From Ectothiorhodospiraceae bacterium (GTDB taxonomy: Bacteria > Pseudomonadota > Gammaproteobacteria > Nitrococcales > AK92): a stretch of DNA of 6,918 bases. Within the stretch, counting starts at the first letter, position 1. Each line of letters starts with the position of its first letter. Below, in pieces: positions 1 to 5,751 of this stretch. Location of the stretch: the NCBI GenBank assembly GCA_029263635.1, contig JAJUFY010000115.1:1-6918 (forward strand), given 5' to 3'. The position numbers were made by a program, and so were the translations under genes. The notes under the pieces are model-generated. The model saw only the letters and a list, made by a program, of their open reading frames with translations. It searched no databases and had not been told where the DNA came from.

Positions 1-1232
1 AGGCCCATGAAATTGCCGATCATGGTGTTGCGCAGGGCAAGCATGTTGGCCTTGGCGTAGGCGCCATCCGGCTCCAGGCTGCCGAGGGTCGGCGGCGTGA
101 CCGCGACGGTCGGCGTGAGCAGGGCGTGGACACCGGCCAGAGCCTCCGTTGCCGTTTCTACAAACGACTCCAGCAGCGCCCGGCGGTCGACGTACTCCCA
201 GGCCGACAGCGCATCCGCGGCGGCGATCCGCTGCGCCACGTTGGGATCGAGCTTGGCGATGTGGTCGGGCAGCTGCCGGCGCAGGAAGGCGGCCAGTTCC
301 GAGGCCGCCACCCCGCCGTTGCGGAACATCTCGTAGGCCTCCTGGCAACGCGGCAGCTCGAGCTTGACGATCCTGGCGCCGCGGCGGGCCAGGGTGTCGA
401 TAGCGCTCTGCACCGCTTCCGCCACGCCTGGACTGCAGTCTTCCCAGAAGAAGGTTTCCGGCACGCCCAGGCGCAGGTCGCTGATGTCCAGCGGCTGCGC
501 AGTCCGATCCAGCGCCGGGTTGAGGCGGGCATCGATGGCGTCGAAGGCGAAGGCCAGATCGTCGACCGTGTTGGCCAGGATGCCGGGCGTGTCCAGCGTC
601 GAGGACAGCGGCACGATGCCGGCCTTCGGCCAGCGGCCGGCGGTGGTCTTGAGGGCGGTGGTGCCGGTCATCGCCGCCGGGATGCGGACCGAGCCGGCGG
701 TGTCGGTGCCGAAGGCGAGCAGGGCGCTGCCTTCCACCAGCGACACGCCGGCGCCGGAGCTGGAGCCGCCCGGTACCCGGTGCTCATTGGGGTCCCATGG
801 ATTGCGCGGCGTGCCCCAATGGGCATTGGTGCCCAGGCCGCCGAAGGCGAACTCGACGGTATGGGTCTTGCCCATCACCAGCGCCAGCTGTGCGAGCGCA
901 CTGCTCATGACCGGGCCCGGCCGTTCCCATTCGGCCGGCAGCCGCGCGGCGGAGCCGGCATAGGTCGGCAGGTTGGGCACGGCGAACAGGTCCTTGACGG
1001 AGACCGGCAGGCCCATCAGCGGGCCTGAGTCGTAGCCGGCCGCCAGGAGGGCGTCGATGTGGGCTGCCGCGGTCAGTGCCTGCTCGCCGGACCAGGTGAT
1101 GTAGGCCTGGTAGTCATGCGCGGCGTGGCGCTCAGCGGCATGGGCGGCCAGCGCCGTCGCCGTCAGCCGGCGGTCGCGCAGCGCAGCGTGGGCCGCGCGC
1201 AGGGAAAGCGTGTCTAGGTCGATCTCGGTCAT
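1..1232 (-). CDS. Amidase-signature family hydrolase (3' end beyond window)
   Basis: This protein hydrolyses a C-N amide bond with the Ser-cisSer-Lys triad of the amidase signature family; the substrate cannot be read from the sequence. The reading frame starts at ATG 1232 and stays open for 410 codons to the window edge. The family is usually about 450-500 residues, so only a C-terminal part is missing. The triad is visible: Lys80 in SVKDLF, cis-Ser157 in the GGSSSGAG glycine-serine loop, and nucleophile Ser181 in GTDTAGSVRIPA. The spacings match those known for GatA and fatty-acid amide hydrolase (24 residues between the two serines). No signal peptide or membrane segment is seen, so it is probably cytoplasmic. 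It lies 115 bases downstream of the dehydrogenase on the same strand and may be co-transcribed. The Shine-Dalgarno site is weak (GAGAA about 7 bases before ATG); an in-frame GTG at 1271 is possible but would sit inside a hairpin. GatA is unlikely because no gatB or gatC is seen, but the left side is cut. Confidence 0.93.
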   Translation of the reverse strand, partial: MTEIDLDTLSLRAAHAALRDRRLTATALAAHAAERHAAHDYQAYITWSGEQALTAAAHIDALLAAGYDSGPLMGLPVSVKDLFAVPNLPTYAGSAARLPAEWERPGPVMSSALAQLALVMGKTHTVEFAFGGLGTNAHWGTPRNPWDPNEHRVPGGSSSGAGVSLVEGSALLAFGTDTAGSVRIPAAMTGTTALKTTAGRWPKAGIVPLSSTLDTPGILANTVDDLAFAFDAIDARLNPALDRTAQPLDISDLRLGVPETFFWEDCSPGVAEAVQSAIDTLARRGARIVKLELPRCQEAYEMFRNGGVAASELAAFLRRQLPDHIAKLDPNVAQRIAAADALSAWEYVDRRALLESFVETATEALAGVHALLTPTVAVTPPTLGSLEPDGAYAKANMLALRNTMIGNFMG

Positions 1233-1253
1233 GTCGTTGTTCTCAAAGCCGAG

Positions 1254-1287
1254 GAGGCGCCCCGGCGGCACGGCCGGGTTTCGCCTC
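1254..1287. other. Two-segment GC-rich hairpin between dehydrogenase and amidase genes
   Basis: An outer 6-bp stem (GAGGCG 1254-1259 with CGCCTC 1282-1287) encloses an inner 6-bp stem (CCCGGC 1261-1266 with GCCGGG 1273-1278) around a 6-base loop, with a 1-base/3-base internal bulge. No run of T follows on the minus strand, so it is not a classical intrinsic terminator for the dehydrogenase gene. In a shared transcript it would end 21 bases before the amidase ATG. It could stabilise the upstream message, weaken amidase translation or act in rho-dependent attenuation; these roles are inference. Confidence 0.45.
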
Positions 1288-1347
1288 GGTCCTGAGCGAC
1301 GCCTTGGTCGCAGTGTTTTTTCTTGCTAATTGGCGGTGGCGCCGGCT

Positions 1348-2409
1348 TCACAGGGCTTCGGCGATCGCCTTGCCCAGCTCGGTGGTGCTGGCCTTGCCGC
1401 CGAGGTCCGGTGTGCGCGGCCCGTCCACCAGGACCGTTTCGATGGCCTGCAGGATGGCGTCGTGCGCGTTCCGGTAGCCGAGGAAGTCCAGCATCATGGC
1501 GCCGGACCAGATCATGGCGATCGGATTGGCGATGTTCTGGCCGTAGATATCCGGCGCCGAGCCGTGCACCGGCTCGAACAGGGACGGGAAGGTCCGCTCC
1601 GGGTTGAGGTTGGCCGAGGGGGCGATGCCGATGGTGCCGGCGCAGGCCGGGCCGAGGTCGGAGAGGATGTCGCCGAACAGATTGGAGGCGACCACCACAT
1701 CGAAGCGCTCCGGGCTCAGCACGAAGCGCGCGGCCAGGATGTCGACGTGATACTTGTCCCAGCGTACCTCCGGGTAGTGCTGCGCCATTGCCTCCAGCCG
1801 CTCGTCCCAGTACGGCATGCTGATGGCGATGCCGTTCGACTTGGTGGCCGAGGTCAGGTGCCGCTTCGGCCGCGACTGCGCCAGCTCGAAGGCATACTTG
1901 AGAATCCGGTCCACGCCCTTGCGGGTGAATACCGCTTCCTGCAGCACCAGTTCCCGCTCGGTGCCTTCGAACATGCGGCCGCCGACCGATGAGTACTCGC
2001 CCTCGGTGTTCTCGCGGACCACGTAGAAATCGATGTCGCCGGGCTTGCGCCCGGCCAGCGGGCAGGGCACGCCCGGCATCAGCCGCACCGGCCGCAGGTT
2101 CACGTACTGATCGAAATCGCGGCGGAACTTGAGCAGCGAACCCCACAGCGAGACGTGGTCCGGCACCACGTCCGGCCAGCCGACCGCGCCGAAGTAGATG
2201 GCATCCACGCCCTGCAGCTGCTCGGCCCAGTCGTCCGGCAGCATCTTGCCATGGGCCTGGTAATACTCGGCGCTGGACCAGTCGAGGTGGGTATAGCGCA
2301 GGTTGATGTCGAACTTGCGGGCGGCCGCGTCAAGCACGCGCAGCCCCTCCGGCATGACTTCTTTGCCAATCCCATCCCCGGGGATCACAGCGATATGGTG
2401 GGCGTGCAT
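1348..2409 (-). CDS. dmlA: D-malate / tartrate dehydrogenase (decarboxylating), DmlA/TtuC type
   Basis: This is an NAD- and metal-dependent beta-decarboxylating dehydrogenase of the isocitrate/isopropylmalate family. Relatives oxidise D-malate to pyruvate plus CO2 and also act on tartrate. The 353-residue length fits the family. Visible elements in order: the N-terminal IPGDGIGKEV (9-18); the substrate arginines in LKFRRDFDQYVNLRP (93-107); catalytic Tyr139 after VRENTEGE; catalytic Lys190 in SATKSN; metal ligands Asp223, Asp247 and Asp251 in the SNLFGDILSDLG signature; and the nucleotide-binding EPVHGSAPDIYG. The SLWGSLLKFRR segment with no isocitrate-specific residues points to the DmlA/TtuC branch rather than LeuB or Icd. 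I chose ATG 2409 because AGGAGG lies 5 bases upstream and the protein then begins right at the Rossmann-type strand; an upstream ATG at 2514 would add an unrelated tail. It faces away from the MFS gene. No dmlR-like regulator gene is adjacent. Choosing between D-malate and tartrate as substrate is not possible from sequence. Confidence 0.95.
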   Translation of the reverse strand: MHAHHIAVIPGDGIGKEVMPEGLRVLDAAARKFDINLRYTHLDWSSAEYYQAHGKMLPDDWAEQLQGVDAIYFGAVGWPDVVPDHVSLWGSLLKFRRDFDQYVNLRPVRLMPGVPCPLAGRKPGDIDFYVVRENTEGEYSSVGGRMFEGTERELVLQEAVFTRKGVDRILKYAFELAQSRPKRHLTSATKSNGIAISMPYWDERLEAMAQHYPEVRWDKYHVDILAARFVLSPERFDVVVASNLFGDILSDLGPACAGTIGIAPSANLNPERTFPSLFEPVHGSAPDIYGQNIANPIAMIWSGAMMLDFLGYRNAHDAILQAIETVLVDGPRTPDLGGKASTTELGKAIAEAL

Positions 2410-2414
2410 GCAAA

Positions 2415-2420
2415 CCTCCT
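2415..2420 (-). promoter_or_regulatory. Strong Shine-Dalgarno site fixing the dehydrogenase start
   Basis: The minus strand reads AGGAGG followed by 5 bases (TTTGC) and ATG at 2409. This near-perfect site decides between ATG 2409 and the longer in-frame ATG at 2514, which has no comparable site and would extend the protein by 35 residues unrelated to the family. Confidence 0.85.
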
Positions 2421-2429
2421 CACGACCAA

Positions 2430-2453
2430 ACGGCGCGTACCATACTACGCCGT
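2430..2453. promoter_or_regulatory. Inverted repeat over a possible -10 box of the dehydrogenase gene
   Basis: ACGGCG (2430-2435) and CGCCGT (2448-2453) form perfect 6-base arms separated by 12 bases. Between them, on the minus strand, lies TAGTAT (2447-2442), the best -10-like hexamer in this otherwise GC-rich spacer, 33 bases before ATG 2409. No good -35 box is found at 17 bases, so the promoter call is tentative. A repressor bound here would cover the promoter, or the arms may fold in the leader RNA. Confidence 0.3.
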
Positions 2454-2480
2454 GGGCCGGTCGGAAACTGCGAACCCGGG

Positions 2481-2497
2481 CGGCTGCCAGGCAGCCG
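2481..2497. promoter_or_regulatory. 17-base perfect palindrome in the divergent spacer, possible operator
   Basis: CGGCTGCC and GGCAGCCG are perfect 8-base arms around a single central A (2489). The site lies 72 bases before the dehydrogenase ATG and 71 bases before the transporter GTG, so it is almost exactly midway between the two divergent genes. That position suits an activator or shared repressor site. No regulator gene lies in the window, so the binding protein is unknown; a chance GC-rich palindrome is possible. Confidence 0.4.
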
Positions 2498-2567
2498 GCA
2501 TGCACGTCTTGCAAGAGTCCGGCCGGCGCGTGAAGATGCGCGCCTTACTCCAACCACCTGACTCGCC

Positions 2568-3713
2568 GTGTCGCCAGCCAACTTCGCCATCGTTCTGTTC
2601 AGCACCATCCTGGCGTTTACCGTTCTGTACGCGCCGCAGCCGCTGCTGCCCGTGCTGGCACGGGATCTGGCGGTCAGCCAGCCGGCCGCTTCGCTGCTGA
2701 CCACGGTGACGCTGATTCCGCTGAGCATTGCGCCGATCGCCTACGGCTTCCTGCTGGAATCGGTGTCCGCCAAACGGGTGCTGATCGTCGCCGCGGCGCT
2801 GCTGGCCGGCACCTCCTTCGTGCTCGCAACAGGCCCAGGCTATGGCGGTTTCCTTGCCGTGCGGCTGATGCAGGGCCTGTTGATCCCGGCCATGCTCACC
2901 GCGCTGATGACCTACGTCTCCGCCAGCGTCGAGCCGGCCCGGCTGGGGCGGGCGATGGCCGTCTATGTGGCGAGCACGGTGCTCGGCGGCTTCGTCGGCC
3001 GGGCGTTTTCAGGAATCGTCACGGAGCTGTCGAACTGGCAGGTCACCTTCGGCCTGATCGGCGCGCTGCTGCTGGTCACGGTGGCGCTGCTGCTGCGGCT
3101 GCAGGGCGACTCGACCAGCCGCTTCAGCCGGGTGCATCCGCGGGTGATCGGCGAAGTACTGCGCTTTCCCGGCCTGGGGCGAGCCTATCTGGTGATCTTC
3201 TGCGCCTTCTTCGCGTTCGCGTCGCTGCTCAATTTCCTGCCGTTCCGGCTGACGGAGCTGGCCGATGGCCTCGGCTCGGCCGCCATCTCGCTGATGTACA
3301 CCGGCTATCTGATGGGCATCGCCGTCTCGCTCGCCTCGGGGCGGGCGGTGCTGCGGTTCGGCGAGCGGCGGGTGGTCACGGCCGGGCTGCTGCTGTTTCT
3401 GGCAGCGATCCTGCTGTTCCAGGTGCCGGTCGTGCCCTTCCTGTTCGCCAACATGTTCCTGCTCTGCGCCGGCATGTTCCTGGTGCACAGCGTGCTGCCG
3501 GGCTATGTCAACCGGCTGGCCCCGGAGCGGCGCGACATCGTCAACGGCCTGTACGTGGCCGCCTACTATGCCGGCGGCAGCGTCGGTTCCTTCCTGCCCG
3601 GCCTGGTGCTGGCCGCCGGCGGCTGGAACGCTTTCATCCTGACGCTGGCCGGGGTGCTGGTGCTCGCCCTGGTCGCGGTCGCCGGCAGGCGCGCTACCGC
3701 AGCAGCAGGCTGA
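2568..3713 (+). CDS. MFS transporter, YnfM/AraJ-like drug or metabolite carrier
   Basis: This is an inner-membrane secondary transporter of the major facilitator superfamily; the substrate is unknown. At 381 residues it is the usual length for about twelve membrane helices, with a polar central loop near residues 178-205 between the two halves. YAPQPLLPVLARDL (21-34) resembles the first periplasmic loop of YnfM-type carriers. GFLLESVSAKR (60-70) is a degenerate motif A between helices 2 and 3, RLMQGLLIP (99-107) matches motif B, and VLGGFVGRAFSG (138-149) matches the glycine-rich motif C of helix 5 seen in antiporters. The start is GTG at 2568: an in-frame TGA at 2559-2561 excludes anything longer, and the next residues run straight into helix 1. 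No Shine-Dalgarno site is visible. It is divergent from the D-malate/tartrate dehydrogenase, so a related acid may be its cargo, but motif C would also fit efflux. Its 3' end overlaps the prenyltransferase gene by 20 bases. Confidence 0.9.
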   Translation: MSPANFAIVLFSTILAFTVLYAPQPLLPVLARDLAVSQPAASLLTTVTLIPLSIAPIAYGFLLESVSAKRVLIVAAALLAGTSFVLATGPGYGGFLAVRLMQGLLIPAMLTALMTYVSASVEPARLGRAMAVYVASTVLGGFVGRAFSGIVTELSNWQVTFGLIGALLLVTVALLLRLQGDSTSRFSRVHPRVIGEVLRFPGLGRAYLVIFCAFFAFASLLNFLPFRLTELADGLGSAAISLMYTGYLMGIAVSLASGRAVLRFGERRVVTAGLLLFLAAILLFQVPVVPFLFANMFLLCAGMFLVHSVLPGYVNRLAPERRDIVNGLYVAAYYAGGSVGSFLPGLVLAAGGWNAFILTLAGVLVLALVAVAGRRATAAAG

Positions 3714-4662
3714 CTACCGGCACCAGGCTGAACCAGACGGCGTAGGCCAGCGCAGCCGCCAGCAGCATATCGATGCGGATGGCGCCCTGGTGCCGGCGCC
3801 GGTAGCGGAGGATCAGAACGCTGAGCAAGGCCGCATGGGCAACTGCAGCGTAGCGTAGCCGGCCGAGCTCGGGTATGAGCGCCTGCGCCTGCAGGAGCAG
3901 CGCGCTTGCCGCCGCAAGCCAGATTGCAAGCAGCGCCAGTACTGCCGCAGTGTGCGTGCCATAGGTCACCGCCACGGTGCGCTTGCCGGCGCCGCGGTCG
4001 GCATCCCGGTCGGGGATCTCGGCCAGCAGGATGGCAGCCAGCACGGCCATTCCGAGCGGCAGGGAGCTCGCCCAGGGCGTTGGCATGGCAACGGACCCGC
4101 CCTGCAGCAGATAGCCCCACAGCACCACGCCGGCGCTGAGCACAAGCGCCACCGTCGGTTCGCCCAGGCCACGATAGGCAAGCATGAGCGGGGGCGTGGT
4201 GTAGCCGAGAGCGAGCACGAGTGTTACCACGATCACCGCCGCTGACACAGCCGCCGCGCCAGGGCTTGCTGCCACGGCCAATGCCGCCACTGCCAGCGCC
4301 AGCGCGACGCTGACCACCGCCCCCCGCAGGATCTCGCCGGCACCGAGCCGCCCCTCCACCAGAACCCGGGAGCCGCCGCTAAAGGCGCTGAAATGGCGGT
4401 TTACGCGATCGCTGGGGTAATCGAAATAGTCGTTGGTGAGCACCGTCGCGGTTTCCATGGCGAACACGGCCAGGTAGCCGATCACATAGAGGGCCGGCGA
4501 CATCGATCCGGGCGCGAGCACGGCACCGAGGGTGTAGCCCATCCAGCTCAGCAGCCGGAAGTGCAGCCGCAGTGCCTTGCACCAGGCCCGCAGCTTGCTG
4601 CCCGGCGCAGGCGCTGGACACGCCGACGGCGGCGGCTCATGCAGGCCCTTGCCGCCGGGCAT
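3694..4662 (-). CDS. UbiA-superfamily membrane prenyltransferase, MenA-like
   Basis: This polytopic inner-membrane enzyme should transfer a prenyl chain from a diphosphate donor to an aromatic or other acceptor. The 322 residues are of family length with about eight or nine hydrophobic segments. Both Asp-rich motifs that bind Mg-diphosphate are intact: N77-D78-x-x-D81-x-x-x-D85 (in NDYFDYPSDRVN) and D217-x-x-x-D221 followed by GAGKRT (223-228). The stretch GYTTPPLMLAYRGLGE (152-167) is the loop typical of the MenA/UbiA group and, with DADRGAGKRT, leans to MenA rather than UbiA or heme O synthase. ATG 4662 gives a short Pro-rich tail before helix 1; it has no clear Shine-Dalgarno site and lies 4 bases after the reductase stop, so translation is probably coupled. 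The next in-frame Met (41) would cut into helix 1. No menaquinone or ubiquinone genes are beside it, so the acceptor is open; a dedicated MenA is one option, an accessory lipid or secondary-metabolite enzyme another. Confidence 0.9.
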   Translation of the reverse strand: MPGGKGLHEPPPSACPAPAPGSKLRAWCKALRLHFRLLSWMGYTLGAVLAPGSMSPALYVIGYLAVFAMETATVLTNDYFDYPSDRVNRHFSAFSGGSRVLVEGRLGAGEILRGAVVSVALALAVAALAVAASPGAAAVSAAVIVVTLVLALGYTTPPLMLAYRGLGEPTVALVLSAGVVLWGYLLQGGSVAMPTPWASSLPLGMAVLAAILLAEIPDRDADRGAGKRTVAVTYGTHTAAVLALLAIWLAAASALLLQAQALIPELGRLRYAAVAHAALLSVLILRYRRRHQGAIRIDMLLAAALAYAVWFSLVPVVSLLLR

Positions 4663-4666
4663 GCCG

Positions 4667-5602
4667 TCAGGCCCGCAACGCCGCCGCAGCGATCCGGCGC
4701 CGCAGCTCCTCGTCCGGCAGGCGGCCGTGGCCCGCCTGCATGTTGTCGCGCAGGTGCCGGACTTTGGACGTGGCCGGGATCGTGCAGGTGACGGCCGGAT
4801 GGGAGATCACGAACTTGAGCAGCAGCTGCGCCCAGCTGCTGCAGTCGATGTCGGCGGCCCAGGCCGGCAGCGGCCGGTCGCGCAGGCGCCGCAGCAGGCT
4901 GCCGCTGGCGAACGGCCGGTTGACGATGACCGCTACGCCGCGCTCCCGGGCGAGCGGCAGCAGCCGCTGCTCGGCTTCCGGTTCGGCCACCGAATAATTG
5001 ATCTGCACGAAGTCGACCGGGTGCCGCTCGATCACGCGCGCAACCTCGCCGTGGGCACTGGCGGTGTAGTGGGTGACGCCGACATAGCGGACCCGGCCTT
5101 CCCGTTTCCAGGCAGCGAGGGTCTTGAGGTGAGTGTCGACGTCGAGCAGGTTGTGCACCTGCATCAGGTCCAGCCGCTCGCCGCGCAGCTTGCGCAGCGA
5201 TTCCTCCATCTGCCGGATGCCTGCTTCCCGGCCGCTCGTCCACACCTTGGTGGCGGCGAACAGGCGGTCGCGCAGGTCGAGCTCGGCGGCCAGGTCGCCG
5301 ACCACCTGCTCGGCCCGGCGGTACATCGGCGAGGAGTCGATCAGGCGCCCGCCGAGTTCGACAAAGGCGGTCAGCACTTCCTGCAGCGGGCCGCGCTCGG
5401 CCGCCGTGGCGCCGACATCGAAGGTCTGCCAGGTGCCGAGCCCGATCACCGGCAGCGGCTCGCCGGAGGAGGGGATGGGGCGGGTCTGCATGGTTTTCTC
5501 CCGGGTAGATGCGCTGGCGCCGGCCGCGGCCGGGCCGGCGAGCGCTGTGCCGGCGAGCGCGGCCAGGGCGAGCAAGGTGCGACGACGGTCTGGATCGATC
5601 AT
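4667..5602 (-). CDS. Aldo/keto reductase with Tat signal peptide
   Basis: This is an NAD(P)H-dependent aldo/keto reductase with the (beta/alpha)8 barrel; the substrate is unknown. From ATG 5602 it has 311 residues. Residues 1-31 look like a twin-arginine signal: acidic start, RRRTLL (6-11), an Ala/Leu-rich core and an Ala-rich cleavage zone near AGASA (27-31). The barrel begins at about residue 38 with MQTRPIPSSGEPLPVIGLG. The catalytic tetrad is complete: Asp89, Tyr94, Lys119 (in ATKVW) and His150 (in LMQVHN). The glycine that usually follows the catalytic tyrosine is replaced by arginine (MYRRAE). ATG 5602 has a moderate Shine-Dalgarno site (GGGAA, 5 bases away); an in-frame ATG further upstream at 5665 adds unconserved sequence and would push the twin arginine inward. 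An internal ATG at 5491 with a better ribosome site could give a cytoplasmic form. The prenyltransferase gene follows after 4 bases, so they likely share a transcript. A Tat-exported reductase would fold with its cofactor before export. Confidence 0.92.
   Translation of the reverse strand: MIDPDRRRTLLALAALAGTALAGPAAAGASASTREKTMQTRPIPSSGEPLPVIGLGTWQTFDVGATAAERGPLQEVLTAFVELGGRLIDSSPMYRRAEQVVGDLAAELDLRDRLFAATKVWTSGREAGIRQMEESLRKLRGERLDLMQVHNLLDVDTHLKTLAAWKREGRVRYVGVTHYTASAHGEVARVIERHPVDFVQINYSVAEPEAEQRLLPLARERGVAVIVNRPFASGSLLRRLRDRPLPAWAADIDCSSWAQLLLKFVISHPAVTCTIPATSKVRHLRDNMQAGHGRLPDEELRRRIAAAALRA
5498..5502 (-). promoter_or_regulatory. Internal Shine-Dalgarno site before Met38 of the aldo/keto reductase
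   Basis: The minus strand reads GGGAG, then 6 bases (AAAACC), then ATG at 5491-5489, in frame with the reductase. Spacing and strength equal or exceed those at the upstream start (5602). Initiation here would produce a 274-residue protein starting exactly at the usual aldo/keto reductase N-terminus and lacking the Tat signal. Whether it is used cannot be decided from sequence. Confidence 0.5.
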
Positions 5603-5710
5603 GGGACTTCCCGGCAACGAACCGCCTTGCGGCGGCAGGGCGGCCTGTCTACAGTCAGGTTGCATGTGCCATTAGCCACCGATTTCGAGTGTAGGCCGGC
5701 CAGGCGCTAG

Positions 5711-5724
5711 CTGCCGTACGGCAG
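5711..5724. promoter_or_regulatory. 14-base perfect palindrome in the second divergent spacer
   Basis: CTGCCGTACGGCAG is fully self-complementary. It lies 28 bases before the racemase-like ATG, 15 bases before its Shine-Dalgarno site, and about 110 bases upstream of the reductase start. As RNA it folds only to a 5-bp stem with a GTAC loop; five Ts follow at 5730-5734. Because the gene to its left faces away, no plus-strand transcript needs terminating here, so an operator for the racemase gene is the more likely reading. The binding protein is unknown. Confidence 0.4.
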
Positions 5725-5751
5725 GGGCGTTTTTGCAGCAGGAGCAATGCC

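Noticed and set aside
126..1028. Long plus-strand open frame (300 codons) over the amidase gene
   Set aside because: It is antisense to a well-supported amidase with intact catalytic triad; its composition (Gly, Arg, Gln, His rich) is typical of a mirror frame in GC-rich DNA.
1296..1321. Terminator-like element on the plus strand: 5-bp stem (GCGAC/GTCGC) followed by six Ts
   Set aside because: The stem is weak, the T-run starts 4 bases after it, and no plus-strand gene lies upstream to be terminated. On the minus strand the tract reads as A and cannot terminate the dehydrogenase transcript.
2410..2514. 35-codon N-terminal extension of the dehydrogenase from ATG 2514
   Set aside because: The AGGAGG site at 2415-2420 would lie inside the coding region, and the added residues do not belong to the family's N-terminus.
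3009..3488. Gln/Glu/His-rich 159-codon minus-strand frame within the transporter gene
   Set aside because: Such composition arises from reading leucine-rich membrane helices (CTG codons) backwards; the plus-strand MFS protein is clearly real.
5654..5675. Possible sigma-54 promoter for the reductase (TGGCAC on the minus strand)
   Set aside because: The required GC element at the fixed spacing (TTGCA after 5 bases) is absent.
4577..5710. Plus-strand open frame of 377 codons, longer than the reductase it opposes
   Set aside because: The sequence has no recognisable domain and is low-complexity Gly/Arg/Gln/Ala; the opposite strand encodes a complete aldo/keto reductase with tetrad. Length alone is not evidence in GC-rich DNA.
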